Positions 18,444-27,914 of a stretch of DNA of 64,000 nucleotides are shown piece after piece. The notes under the pieces are model-generated. The model did not search any database and was not told the DNA's origin. It saw only the letters and a program-made list of their open reading frames with translations. Numbering within the stretch: the first letter of the stretch is position 1; every line of letters starts with the position of its first letter. The stretch is from Candidatus Pantoea edessiphila (GTDB lineage: Bacteria > Pseudomonadota > Gammaproteobacteria > Enterobacterales > Enterobacteriaceae): assembly GCF_002933335.1 (NCBI RefSeq), contig NZ_PDKS01000003.1:22799-86798 (forward strand), read 5' to 3'. Both the position numbers and the translations under genes were made by a program.

Positions 18444-19256
18444 TTGAGTACATTTAAAAGCAAAGATAAATTTAATCTTTACTATAAAGATTGGGGACAA
18501 GGTGAAGATCCTATAATATTTAGTCATGGTTGGCCTTTGAATGCTGATATGTGGGATTATCAAATGTATTTTCTTGCAAATAGCGGTTATCGTTCAATTG
18601 CATTTGATCGTCGTGGTTTTGGCCGTTCGGAACAACCATGGATTAGTTACGACTATGATACATTTTCTGATGATATTCATTGTTTAATAGAATATTTAGG
18701 ATTAAGTAAAGTTACTTTAGTAGGTTTTTCTATGGGTTGTGGGGATGTATCTCGTTATATTAGTCGCTTTGGTACAACTAAAGTAAAAAAAATTATACTA
18801 TTAGGCACAATAACGCCAATGGTCAGTAAAAACAAAGATAATCCAGATGGTATTGATAAATCAATATTTGATACTATAAAATTAGAATTATTAAAGGATA
18901 GACCTCAATTTATTAAGCAATTTATAAAAACATTTTATGGTAATATGTTTGTTTCTGATGGTATAAAGTTTCAAACTTTAAACATCTCTTTATTAGCATC
19001 TTTAAAAGCTACTATAGATTGTGTTACATCATTTTCTGAAACTAATTTCTATAATGATTTAAGTAAAATTAATATTCCTACTTTAATTATTCACGGCAGC
19101 AATGATCAAATTTTACCATATCAATTGACTAGTGAACAAACCCATAAATTGATACCTAATTCTAAATTAAAATTATATAAAAATGGTCCTCACGGTTTTG
19201 TATTAACGCATCAAGATCATCTAAAACAAGATATTATTTCATTTTTACAAGAATAA
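18444..19256 (+). CDS. Alpha/beta hydrolase, non-haem haloperoxidase / arylesterase type
   Basis: The 270-residue product is a complete single-domain alpha/beta hydrolase. It has an oxyanion loop SHGWP (residues 27-31), nucleophile elbow GFSMGCG (S96), acid residue in HGSNDQILP (D221) and catalytic histidine in GPHGF (H250). FDRRGFGRSEQPW and YYKDWGQG are typical of the cofactor-free chloroperoxidase (perhydrolase/esterase) subfamily. The TTG start at 18444 gives MSTFKSKDKFNLYYKDWG, in register with that family. The natural substrate is unknown; haloperoxidase activity in this family is usually incidental to esterase activity. It stands alone after a 700 nt desert, and no E. coli counterpart occupies this position. 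Confidence 0.9.
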   Translation: MSTFKSKDKFNLYYKDWGQGEDPIIFSHGWPLNADMWDYQMYFLANSGYRSIAFDRRGFGRSEQPWISYDYDTFSDDIHCLIEYLGLSKVTLVGFSMGCGDVSRYISRFGTTKVKKIILLGTITPMVSKNKDNPDGIDKSIFDTIKLELLKDRPQFIKQFIKTFYGNMFVSDGIKFQTLNISLLASLKATIDCVTSFSETNFYNDLSKINIPTLIIHGSNDQILPYQLTSEQTHKLIPNSKLKLYKNGPHGFVLTHQDHLKQDIISFLQE

Positions 19257-19341
19257 AATTTTGATTGCTCAAATACAGCTAAACAGTGAGTGATTAATAA
19301 CGTTATTCATGTATTTAATTATTATATTAAGATTAAATATT

Positions 19342-20046
19342 ATGACATTAATTCAACATAATTTAAATAAATTGATAAAAAAGATCCATGATATTGCTTT
19401 ATTATATGGTCGTAATCCTGAAAAAATCAAGTTAATTGCAGTAAGTAAAAACAAACCGATAAGTGATATCATGGAAATAGCATCGTTAAAACAGATCAGT
19501 TTTGGTGAAAACTATGTACAAGAAGGTATAGAAAAAATTAGATCTATAAAAACGTGTTGTCTTAATCTAGAATGGCATTTTATAGGACATTTACAGTCTA
19601 ATAAAAGCCGCTTAATAGCAGAATATTTTTCTTGGTGTCAAACAATTGATTCAATAAGTATTGCACGTAAATTAAATGATAAAAGGCCATTTTATTTGCC
19701 TCCTCTTAATGTATTAATTCAAGTTAATATTAGTAATGATGAAAAAAAATGTGGAACAATACCAAATAATATATTTAACATAGCAGAGCAAATTATATCT
19801 TTACCAAAATTGAGATTTCGTGGATTAATGGCTATTCCTAAGTTAGAAAATGATTATAATAAACAATTTCATGAGTATAAAAAAATGGTTCAACTATTCG
19901 ATAAACTTAAGCAAGATTTTTCTGATATTGATACTATTTCATTAGGAATGAGTAATGATATGGAAATGGCTATTGCTGCAGGAAGCACAATGTTACGTAT
20001 TGGCAGAGATATATTTGGTATTAGAGATAACTTTACAGACACCTAA
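19342..20046 (+). CDS. yggS: PLP homeostasis protein (YggS/PLPBP family)
   Basis: YggS is a fold-type III PLP-binding protein without known catalysis that buffers pyridoxal phosphate and affects amino-acid metabolism. ATG 19342 gives 234 residues (E. coli 234); the frame extends to 19309 without family support. PLP would bind K36 (LIAVSKNKP). FGENYVQEG, WHFIGHLQSNK, LRFRGLMAIP and SLGMSNDMEMAIAAGSTMLR are all conserved. It precedes hemW (65 nt), as in the E. coli yggS-yggW neighbourhood. Confidence 0.96.
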   Translation: MTLIQHNLNKLIKKIHDIALLYGRNPEKIKLIAVSKNKPISDIMEIASLKQISFGENYVQEGIEKIRSIKTCCLNLEWHFIGHLQSNKSRLIAEYFSWCQTIDSISIARKLNDKRPFYLPPLNVLIQVNISNDEKKCGTIPNNIFNIAEQIISLPKLRFRGLMAIPKLENDYNKQFHEYKKMVQLFDKLKQDFSDIDTISLGMSNDMEMAIAAGSTMLRIGRDIFGIRDNFTDT

Positions 20047-20111
20047 TATTATACTACATAAATAATATATTATGAATATTTTTCATCTATTTAGATAGTC
20101 ATTAATGTAAA

Positions 20112-21248
20112 ATGTATTTACCTCCATTAAGCTTATATATACATATTCCTTGGTGTATAAAAAAATGTTATTATTGTGATTTTAATTCTCATGAATTAAA
20201 AAAGAACGTATTATATCTTAACTATATAAATCATTTGTTATTAGATCTAAATAATGACAAATATTTAATTAACGATAGAAAAATATGCACTATTTTTATT
20301 GGAGGGGGAACACCCAGTTTAATTGATATAGAAGCAATGAAAATATTAATAAATGGAATAAAAGAAAGTTTAAATCTGTCTATAGATATAGAGATTACCA
20401 TAGAAATCAATCCTGGAACTGTTAATGTTGATCTTTTATCCTGTTATAAAAATCAAGAAATTAATCGAATATCAGTTGGTGCGCAAAGTTTTAGTGATAA
20501 ACATCTAGTTCGTTTAGGAAGGATTCATAGTTCAACAGAAACTCATAATGTAATTCATTTAATCAAAGATCTTGGAATACATAATATTAATATTGATTTA
20601 ATGCATGGGTTACCAAATCAATCTATACAGGAAGCCTTGAATGATTTACACCAAACTATTTTATTTGATATTCCTCATATATCGTGGTATCAATTAACTA
20701 TCGAACCCAATACCATGTTCGGTTCGAAAAATGTTATTTTACCTAATGATAATAAATTATCGCGTATTTTTAAAGAAGGGCACAATTTATTGATTCAATC
20801 TGGTTACAAACAATATGAAATTTCAAATTATGCAAAATCAAATTACTATTGTAAACATAATCTTAATTATTGGTATTTTGGTGATTACATTGGTATTGGC
20901 TGCGGAGCACATGGAAAAATAACATTATCTGATGGCAAAATAATACGTACTGTAAAAAATCGCCAACCAAAAGAATTTATGAAAGGATTTTATATTAATA
21001 AAAGATATATAGTTTCTGATATAGATAAACCTTTTGAATATTTTATGAATAGGTTTCGTTTGAATAAAATTGTATCTAGAAAAGAATTTGAAATTTTTAC
21101 TGGCTTGAAGGAAGACTATATCCGTTATAATATGGATAAAGCAATAACTGCTGGTTATGTTATTGAAACTAATAAACACTGGCAAATAAGTAAAAAAGGA
21201 AGGCGGTTTTTGAATGACCTATTAGAATTGTTTTTAATAGAAGGATAG
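20112..21248 (+). CDS. hemW: Haem chaperone HemW (radical SAM, formerly YggW)
   Basis: HemW resembles coproporphyrinogen dehydrogenase but is thought to bind haem and deliver it to respiratory enzymes. The 378-residue product (E. coli 378) has the radical-SAM CX3CX2C motif as C15, C19 and C22 (PWCIKKCYYCDF). IFIGGGTPSL, RISVGAQSF and IDLMHGLPNQS are conserved. The haem-binding-associated HNLNYWYFGDYIGIGCGAHG is intact, and the C-terminal HemN_C domain is present. Confidence 0.95.
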   Translation: MYLPPLSLYIHIPWCIKKCYYCDFNSHELKKNVLYLNYINHLLLDLNNDKYLINDRKICTIFIGGGTPSLIDIEAMKILINGIKESLNLSIDIEITIEINPGTVNVDLLSCYKNQEINRISVGAQSFSDKHLVRLGRIHSSTETHNVIHLIKDLGIHNINIDLMHGLPNQSIQEALNDLHQTILFDIPHISWYQLTIEPNTMFGSKNVILPNDNKLSRIFKEGHNLLIQSGYKQYEISNYAKSNYYCKHNLNYWYFGDYIGIGCGAHGKITLSDGKIIRTVKNRQPKEFMKGFYINKRYIVSDIDKPFEYFMNRFRLNKIVSRKEFEIFTGLKEDYIRYNMDKAITAGYVIETNKHWQISKKGRRFLNDLLELFLIEG

Positions 21249-21302
21249 AATTATAATAATATTGTGTTGATTTGAAATAATCATTCAACAAGTTTTCTTA
21301 GA

Positions 21303-22040
21303 TTACTTTATTGTTCTAAATATTAATTCGTAAATTTTGTGTCCTAAGAGATTACTGCGTTGTTCAAACTTAGTAATAGGGCGATCTTTAGAAAGCATAA
21401 TATCATCTTGCGAGTAGAGAGATTGGTTTTTGTGGTTGTTTATGCTATCTATCGTTTTTACTATATAAGAAGCATAATTTTTACAATCTGTTACTATATG
21501 AAGTAGAGAACCACTATCTTTAAGTTTTTGTCTTGCTAAATTAGCAAACGATGTATTTACAAGTCTACGTTTATGATGACAATTTTTAGGCCATGGATCA
21601 GGGAAAAATAGTTGTATTTTATGAAGTGAATTATCTGGAATCATGTTTTCTAATACATCACGAACATCGCAATATATAAGTCGCAGATTTTTAATGTCTG
21701 TTTTTTTTAATTCCACTAAACAATTAGCTATTCCTGGCAGATATACTTCGATTCCTAAAAAATTTTGTTGTGAATTATTTTGAGCCATCTGAACTAAAGA
21801 ATTTCCGTTACCAAATCCAATTTCCATAATGACTAATTTATCAGATCCAAATAATTTAGAAAAATTAATTAATTTTGGTTGGAATTGAATTACTATATCT
21901 GACCAATGACTATTTACTGCATTAAGTTGATTTCTAGTTAATTTTCTTTCTCGTAACACAAAAGTACGAATTCGATCATATGATTTACATATACTAATTT
22001 TAGTATTTATGTTACATTTTAACGATAAGTTATTTTTCAT
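21303..22040 (-). CDS. trmB: tRNA (guanine-N7-)-methyltransferase TrmB
   Basis: TrmB makes m7G46 in the variable loop of tRNAs. The 245-residue product (E. coli 239) carries the SAM-binding motif EIGFGNGNSL, then FLGIEVYLPG, the signature FFPDPWPKNCHHKRR (catalytic Asp in DPW) and the C-terminal TKFEQRSNLLGH. It is convergent with hemW and divergent from yggX. The mutY gene that lies between trmB-side genes and yggX in E. coli is absent from the 173 nt gap. Confidence 0.96.
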   Translation of the reverse strand: MKNNLSLKCNINTKISICKSYDRIRTFVLRERKLTRNQLNAVNSHWSDIVIQFQPKLINFSKLFGSDKLVIMEIGFGNGNSLVQMAQNNSQQNFLGIEVYLPGIANCLVELKKTDIKNLRLIYCDVRDVLENMIPDNSLHKIQLFFPDPWPKNCHHKRRLVNTSFANLARQKLKDSGSLLHIVTDCKNYASYIVKTIDSINNHKNQSLYSQDDIMLSKDRPITKFEQRSNLLGHKIYELIFRTIK

Positions 22041-22213
22041 ATTGATATATATTTTTGCAATTTGCTTTTAACATAATTGGTTTATAATAATCATACAGTT
22101 AATAATATAATATCTTATATTATTAACTGCAACTAATTTTTTAACGATTTATAAGTGAGTTTATTTTAGTAATTTATTTATATTATTTCTTTGAAGATTA
22201 CGGTGTTTATACT

Positions 22214-22444
22214 ATGAGTCGTATAATTTTTTGTAATTTTTTAAAACGTAAAGCTGAAGGACAGGATTTTCAAGTTTATCCTGGTAATATTGGTGATCGT
22301 ATATATAATGAAATTTCCAAAGAAGCTTGGGGGAAATGGATTGAAAAGCAAACGATATTAATTAATGAAAAGAAACTTAAACTTATTCATCAAGAAGACC
22401 GAAAAATATTAGAAAATGAAATGATAAAGTTTTTATTTAAATAA
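22214..22444 (+). CDS. yggX: YggX family Fe(II)-trafficking / oxidative protection protein, C-terminally short
   Basis: YggX protects Fe-S clusters and DNA from iron-driven damage. The 76-residue product matches E. coli YggX (91) from the start: [20 protein letters not shown], then [18 protein letters not shown] and [10 protein letters not shown], with the conserved N-terminal cysteine C7. It ends at FLFK, about 15 residues early, so the flexible C-terminal tail is missing. The core fold should be complete. Confidence 0.93.
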   Translation: MSRIIFCNFLKRKAEGQDFQVYPGNIGDRIYNEISKEAWGKWIEKQTILINEKKLKLIHQEDRKILENEMIKFLFK

Positions 22445-22496
22445 AAATCTATTTTATAGATAAGGAAAATTTAATACTTATACTTTATATCAACTG

Positions 22497-22530
22497 AAAA
22501 ACATATATATCCTAAACTTAGGATATATAT
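22497..22530 (-). terminator. Probable intrinsic terminator of ruvX
   Basis: A perfect 13-bp stem is formed by 22503-22515 and 22518-22530 between the convergent yggX and ruvX genes. On the minus strand the stem is followed by GT then TTTT (plus-strand AAAA at 22497-22500), giving a short U-run suited to ruvX. The plus-strand side is followed by A, so it would serve yggX less well. Confidence 0.6.
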
Positions 22531-22541
22531 AAAAAATCCAA

Positions 22542-22970
22542 TTAATTATTGCAAGATGAGTTGTTAATCCAATCCTGTAAAATGATTGCTGCAGATTTGG
22601 AATCAATATGATTTTTAGACAAAGATCGATATCCTCCACATTTAAATAATTCTGAACAAGCTTCTCTTGTACTTAATCTCTCATCCTGCATGTAAGTATT
22701 GATGCTAAATTTAGCATTTAAATTATTGGCAAATTTTCTAGCACAATAAGTAAGATATTGTTCAGTACCATCCATATTTAGTGGTAAACCTACTATAATT
22801 ACACTAGGCTGCCATTTTTTAATTAACTTTTCAATTTGTATCCAATTTGGTATGCCTTCTTTAGCTTTTAAAGCACTTATAGGACTCGCTATACCAGTAA
22901 CTAATTGACCGATTGCAACACCAATATTTTTTTTTCCAAAATCAAAAGCTAATATAATTTTCGTATACAT
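22542..22970 (-). CDS. ruvX: Pre-16S rRNA nuclease RuvX (YqgF family)
   Basis: YqgF is an RNase H-fold nuclease required for 5'-end maturation of 16S rRNA. The 142-residue product (E. coli 138) has the first catalytic Asp in [24 protein letters not shown] and a Y-M-Q-DERLST block (third motif) follow, then the C-terminal [11 protein letters not shown]. It lies downstream of gshB on the same strand. yqgE, which separates them in E. coli, is absent from the 212 nt gap. Confidence 0.95.
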   Translation of the reverse strand: MYTKIILAFDFGKKNIGVAIGQLVTGIASPISALKAKEGIPNWIQIEKLIKKWQPSVIIVGLPLNMDGTEQYLTYCARKFANNLNAKFSINTYMQDERLSTREACSELFKCGGYRSLSKNHIDSKSAAIILQDWINNSSCNN

Positions 22971-23182
22971 TAGGATTTCCTGTATTACTATACTTATTCA
23001 TTGCTAACTACCCTAATCTAATAAATATTAGAGTAGTTTTACTTCAAACTTTTAATAAAGTGATTTAAAATATTACTTTATTATTTATCACAGTAACCAA
23101 CAAATTGTCTCTAGTAGTTAATGTGTTACTTGGAGCTCATATATTAAGTAATAATTTTTAGAATTTAAGAATTTTATATCTG

Positions 23183-24127
23183 CTAATGCAAGAGTTTTTC
23201 AATTGAATCCATTAGCATAGAAGTAATAGAAATTGGAACGGCTGCTTCAATTTGACAAATACCAGTAGGGCTAGTCACGTTAATTTCTGTAACTTTATCG
23301 CCAATAATATCTAAACCGACAAACATTAGACCTTTCTTTTTAAGATTTAAACCAATAATTCTGGAAATTTCTAAATCACTGGCGCTTAAAGCTCTTACTT
23401 CTCCATAACCACCGATGCTAAGATTAGCTCTATGATCCCCTTCTCTAGGAATTCTCGCTAAGCAATAAGGAACAGGTTCTCCATCTACTAATAAAATTCT
23501 TTTATCACCATATTTTATATCTGGTACATATTTTTGAGCTATGCAAAAAAAACTACCATTTTTAGTTAATGATTCTATCACAACTGAAAAATTAGAATCA
23601 TCCTTTCTTAAAAAAAAAACAGATTTACCACCCATATTATCTAATGGTTTTACTACTATATCAATGTGTTTTTGCCAAAAATTTTTTAGTTCATTTTGAT
23701 TACAAGTAACTAATGTACTAGGGGTAAATTCATTAAACAATGATATATATAATTTTTCATTACAATCTCTCAAACTTTGTGGTTTATTCACAATGATAGA
23801 ACCTGATCGTTCTGCTTGTTCTAAAATATATGTTGAATATATATACTGCATGTCAAATGGAGGATCTTTCCTCATTAGTATTACATCAAGATCAGAAAGT
23901 TTGATATTTTGTTTTTTATAAAAAAAATACCAATGTTTATGATTTTTTTCTACATTTAATAAATGTGTATTTGCATAAGCTACACCTTCATACATGAAAA
24001 TATCCTTTATTTCCATATAATAGATTGTATATCTGCGCTTTTGTGCTTCTAGTAACATTGCAAATGTTGTATCTTTTTCTATATTAATAGAAGCAATTGG
24101 GTCCATTAATACACCAAGTTTAACCAT
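23183..24127 (-). CDS. gshB: Glutathione synthetase
   Basis: GshB ligates glycine to gamma-glutamylcysteine using ATP (ATP-grasp fold). The 314-residue product (E. coli 316) starts MVKLGVLMDPIASINIEKDT and carries RKDPPFDMQYIYSTY, VVKPLDNMGGKSVFFL and the C-terminal ATP-grasp core GLDIIGDKVTEINVTSPTG. A homopolymer of ten bases (23610-23619, T10 on the coding strand) lies in frame within the VFFL segment. gshA is not in the window. Confidence 0.96.
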   Translation of the reverse strand: MVKLGVLMDPIASINIEKDTTFAMLLEAQKRRYTIYYMEIKDIFMYEGVAYANTHLLNVEKNHKHWYFFYKKQNIKLSDLDVILMRKDPPFDMQYIYSTYILEQAERSGSIIVNKPQSLRDCNEKLYISLFNEFTPSTLVTCNQNELKNFWQKHIDIVVKPLDNMGGKSVFFLRKDDSNFSVVIESLTKNGSFFCIAQKYVPDIKYGDKRILLVDGEPVPYCLARIPREGDHRANLSIGGYGEVRALSASDLEISRIIGLNLKKKGLMFVGLDIIGDKVTEINVTSPTGICQIEAAVPISITSMLMDSIEKLLH

Positions 24128-24683
24128 TATTATCCTTTATTCCTTTAAATAAAATAAACTTAATAGCATATTTCTCATAATTTAAATTCATGCTAATTAT
24201 GATAATTTATTATTAAATGTCTGAAAGTAATTTTAAAGACAGTTATTTACTAATAATCACTTCAATATATCTTATTTTAAAATAATCTTAAAGAGATTTT
24301 ATATATTTAAACATAATCATACAAATAGCAACCTTATATTATGTATAAATATATATTTATGCTAATATATATTTATACATACATGTATGTTATAAACTAT
24401 CATGGATCATATCCATGATATATTAGTTAATATTAATCGATACAAATAAAAATACATGATTAATAAATAATAACAGCTTGAATATAAATGCTATTATTTG
24501 TTATTAAATAACTATTAATATACTAATTAATAAATTCAAAACTTATATACTAGCTATAATATAATTTTATAAGGAAATCCAATATTTAACTGTTAGGTCA
24601 ACAATATTTAAATATATCTAATGTTAATACTATATAAATTTGATTATTTATATGATATTTTATTAAGATTGTAACATCATTTA
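24128..24683. other. AT-rich spacer with dyad symmetries, hemB to gshB
   Basis: This 556 nt region has no gene. It contains a cluster of palindromes at about 24340-24420: the 14-bp palindrome ACATACATGTATGT (24377-24390) and a perfect 10-bp stem hairpin (24398-24420), annotated separately. It is also a synteny breakpoint compared with E. coli, where gshB and hemB are far apart. Confidence 0.55.
24377..24420. repeat. Palindrome plus perfect hairpin
   Basis: A 14-bp self-complementary sequence at 24377-24390 is followed 7 nt later by a hairpin with arms 24398-24407 (TATCATGGAT) and 24411-24420 (ATCCATGATA) and loop CAT. The hairpin includes four G/C pairs, unusual for this region. No U-run follows on either strand. 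Function is unknown; it may be a terminator remnant for hemB or a protein-binding site. Confidence 0.55.
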
Positions 24684-25661
24684 TCAAATAATTTTTTTTT
24701 CAGCAAGATCAAGAGTAAAATAACTAAATATAATATCTGCACCTGCTCTTTTTATTGCAGCTAAACTTTCTAATATTATTTTATATTCATCTATAACTCC
24801 TGATTTAGCGGCAAATTTTATCATAGAATATTCTCCACTTACCTGATACGCAGCTAGTGGTATTTCAGTTTTTTCACGGATATCACGTAAAATATCAAGA
24901 TAAAAACCTGCTGGTTTTACCATTAGTACATCTGCTCCTTCTGTAACATCAATTAAAGATTCTCTAATTGCTTCTCTGCGATTTATGGGGTTTATTTGAT
25001 AGGTATTACGATCTCCGTTGATATTAATTTTGGCAGCGTCTCGGAAAGGACCATATAAAGAAGATGCAAATTTAGTTGAATAAGAAATTATAGCAGTTTG
25101 ATTGAAACCAGATAAATCTAATGCTCTACGAATATTGCATACCTGTCCGTCCATAGAAGCTGAAGGTGCAACAAAATCAGCACCTGCTGCTGCTGCTACT
25201 ACCGATTGTTTACACATATTTACTAGGGTTTGATCATTATCAACGTAATTATCATATATTACACCACAGTGCCCATGGGTAGTATATTGGCAAAAACAAA
25301 TATCTGATATTAACATAATTTCTGGAACAGTATTTTTACATATTCGAATTATTCTTGATAACAAACCGTTTTCATCCCACGTATCACTGCCTATTGGATC
25401 ATTATGATGCGAAATTCCAAATAATAGTACTATATTAATACCTGCATTAGCTATACGCTCTATTTCATATGCTAATTTTTTTTCAGGAATACGCATCACT
25501 CCTGGCATAGAATCTATTTCTTTATAAACATTTAAATTTTCTTCAACAAATATTGGCAAAGCTAATTTATTTATACTAATCTCAAATTCTTGGAATATTC
25601 GACGCATTAAAGTATTAACACGTAATCTCCTAGGACGTTTTGCTAAATTAATTATCTTCAT
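24684..25661 (-). CDS. hemB: Delta-aminolevulinic acid dehydratase (porphobilinogen synthase)
   Basis: HemB condenses two 5-aminolevulinates to porphobilinogen in haem synthesis. The 325-residue product (E. coli 324) has the zinc-site cysteines C122, C124 and C132 ([15 protein letters not shown]), and the two active-site lysines K197 (SYSTKFAS) and K249 (LMVKPAG). [19 protein letters not shown] and EYSMIKFAA are conserved. A T9 tract on the plus strand near 24692-24700 lies in the last codons. The only other haem-related gene here is hemW. Confidence 0.97.
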   Translation of the reverse strand: MKIINLAKRPRRLRVNTLMRRIFQEFEISINKLALPIFVEENLNVYKEIDSMPGVMRIPEKKLAYEIERIANAGINIVLLFGISHHNDPIGSDTWDENGLLSRIIRICKNTVPEIMLISDICFCQYTTHGHCGVIYDNYVDNDQTLVNMCKQSVVAAAAGADFVAPSASMDGQVCNIRRALDLSGFNQTAIISYSTKFASSLYGPFRDAAKININGDRNTYQINPINRREAIRESLIDVTEGADVLMVKPAGFYLDILRDIREKTEIPLAAYQVSGEYSMIKFAAKSGVIDEYKIILESLAAIKRAGADIIFSYFTLDLAEKKII

Positions 25662-25879
25662 TATGATATCGTTAACTATATATTAATAAAAAATAAATTG
25701 TTATATCCATTAATTAAATAACAACAAGTTTTATTTTGTTTTTTTATTTCAATTAATGCGTATAATCGCATGCAATAATTTTATAAATTTTTATATATTG
25801 TTTAAGTATATAAAATAATTTCATTATTTAATAATATTTGTGTTTATTAAATGCAATAAATATTGCATATAACATATGA

Positions 25880-26446
25880 TTATTTTTTTATCCTATATAA
25901 ACAATAAACTACCTTTCCAGCAGTATTCTTTTTATATAAAATCCAATTATATGGAATATTAACCATTTTAATTTTTTTGCTTTCAATATATATAAGAGCA
26001 TGATCGCTTAACCATCCGTTATTATCTAATAAAAACATTGTTTCACTAATAAAATCACTATCAAATGGTGGATCAATAAATACTATATCAAATGGTCTAC
26101 CTTTCTGCTTCAACCAAAATAAGGTATTGGTTTTTATTATTTCACTATTAGATACATTAAAAAATTTTAAGTTTTTTTGCAATTGTTTTACTACTGTAAT
26201 ATTAGATTCTAACATTGTTACAAAATTAGCGTATCGTGATAAAGATTCAAATCCAAGAGCTCCACTACCTGTAAAACAATCAAGGCAATTGGAATTTTTA
26301 ATTATAGGATTCAACCAGTTAAATAATGTTTCTCGGATACGATCAGTAGTGGGTTGTAATCCTATACTATTTAATACTGGTAATTTATGTCTTCGCCATT
26401 GACCACCTATAATTCGAATATATCCAGAGCGATAATTTTTTTTCAT
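25880..26446 (-). CDS. rsmD: 16S rRNA (m2G966) methyltransferase RsmD
   Basis: RsmD methylates G966 of 16S rRNA in 30S assembly intermediates. The 188-residue product (E. coli 198) has RIIGGQWRRHKLPV, PTTDRIRETLFNWL, the SAM motif LDCFTGSGALGFESLSR and the catalytic IDPPF (NPPY-type) motif. It is divergent from ftsY, exactly as in E. coli. Confidence 0.95.
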   Translation of the reverse strand: MKKNYRSGYIRIIGGQWRRHKLPVLNSIGLQPTTDRIRETLFNWLNPIIKNSNCLDCFTGSGALGFESLSRYANFVTMLESNITVVKQLQKNLKFFNVSNSEIIKTNTLFWLKQKGRPFDIVFIDPPFDSDFISETMFLLDNNGWLSDHALIYIESKKIKMVNIPYNWILYKKNTAGKVVYCLYRIKK

Positions 26447-26633
26447 AAATATCTATAATTATAAATATGTAATAAAATTAAAATTACGTTAATGTTTTAA
26501 AAAACAAAATAATTTTTATTTGCAAACAATATGTTCAATAGATTTAATATTAATTAAATTATTGAATTGATATTATCTTATCTTATTTGTATGATAATAA
26601 CAAATCTAACTAATATTAGAGGATTGTAGTAAT

Positions 26634-27914
26634 ATGGTAAAAAAGAAAAATAATAATTTATTTTCTTGGTTTAAATTCAAAAAAAATGATTCAACTAAAA
26701 ATGAAAATTTAAATGATACTGATCACCTTTTATCTGAAAATAAAAAAACGATTCATATAAATCAATGTTTACCTGAAAACAAAGACAATAATAAAAATAA
26801 CGATTCTGCTCATAATGCAATCCCTGATTCCAACTTAATTATAAATGATATTGATATAAACTTAGTAAATACACCAATAAAAAATAAATTAATTAATGGT
26901 TATGTAAAATCAACAAAAGCAGAAATTCAATCTCAACATAATAATTATAAAATTGATACTGGTGTAAATATACAGCCAGATAATTTAAAAAAAAAACAAA
27001 GTTTTTTTACACGTTTAAAAAATAGTTTAATTAAAACTCATCAAAATTTAGCTATAAATTTAAATAAAATATTTTATGGAAACCTAGTAAGCAATGAACT
27101 TTTTGAAAAATTAGAAGAACAATTGTTAATATCTGATATAGGAATAGAAACTACCCAAAAAATAATTAAAAAACTGTCACAACAAGCAAGTATTCAACGT
27201 ATAAAGGAAGCGAAAGACCTATATGATTTACTAAAAATAGAATTAACAAATATGCTAGTTGGAATAGATATACCAATTGAAACAAACAAAAACAAGCCCT
27301 TTGTTATATTAGTAGTAGGAGTTAATGGTGTAGGAAAAACAACTACAATTGGTAAATTAGCCCATTACTATAAAAAAGCAGGAAAATCAGTTATGTTAGC
27401 TGCTGGTGATACTTTTCGTATAGCTGCAGTTGAGCAATTACAATTTTGGGGGAAATATAATAAAATTCCTGTAATTTCACAACCGACTGGATCAGATTCT
27501 TCTTCTGTAATATTTGATGCAATACAATCTGCTAAATCACGTAATATTGATATCATAATTGCAGATACTGCAGGTCGCCTTCATAATAAATTAAAATTAA
27601 TGGAAGAACTAAAAAAAACCATTCGAGTGATCAAAAAAATAGATAAAGATGCTCCACATGAAATCATGTTAACCATAGATGCTAATACTGGACAAAATTC
27701 CGTTATCCAAGCTAAGATGTTTAATCAATTTATTAAATTAACAGGCATTACGATTACTAAGTTAGATGGTACTGCTAAGGGTGGTGTCATATTTTCAATA
27801 GCTAATCAATTAAGTATACCTATTAGATATATCTGTATAGGAGAAACTGTAGATGATATAAAACCATTCAAATCTTCAGATTTTATTGAGGCTATATTTT
27901 CTTCACCAAACTAA
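26634..27914 (+). CDS. ftsY: Signal recognition particle receptor FtsY
   Basis: FtsY is the membrane-associated GTPase that receives SRP-ribosome complexes for SecYEG. It has 426 residues (E. coli 497); the shortening is in the acidic, low-complexity A domain (residues about 15-120, asparagine- and lysine-rich here), while the start (FSWFKFKK) keeps the membrane-binding pattern. The NG domain is complete: GVNGVGKTTTIGKLA, AGDTFRIAAVEQL, IADTAGRLHNK, TKLDGTAKGG and the C-terminal GETVDDIKPF. An A10 tract (26987-26996) is in frame. ftsE and ftsX do not follow. Confidence 0.97.
   Translation: MVKKKNNNLFSWFKFKKNDSTKNENLNDTDHLLSENKKTIHINQCLPENKDNNKNNDSAHNAIPDSNLIINDIDINLVNTPIKNKLINGYVKSTKAEIQSQHNNYKIDTGVNIQPDNLKKKQSFFTRLKNSLIKTHQNLAINLNKIFYGNLVSNELFEKLEEQLLISDIGIETTQKIIKKLSQQASIQRIKEAKDLYDLLKIELTNMLVGIDIPIETNKNKPFVILVVGVNGVGKTTTIGKLAHYYKKAGKSVMLAAGDTFRIAAVEQLQFWGKYNKIPVISQPTGSDSSSVIFDAIQSAKSRNIDIIIADTAGRLHNKLKLMEELKKTIRVIKKIDKDAPHEIMLTIDANTGQNSVIQAKMFNQFIKLTGITITKLDGTAKGGVIFSIANQLSIPIRYICIGETVDDIKPFKSSDFIEAIFSSPN

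Noticed and set aside
25757..25772. ATGCG-TATAAT-CGCAT hairpin containing a -10-like hexamer between hemB and rsmD
   Set aside because: No gene on the plus strand would use it, there is no matching -35 and no U-run on either side. I kept it out of the feature list.
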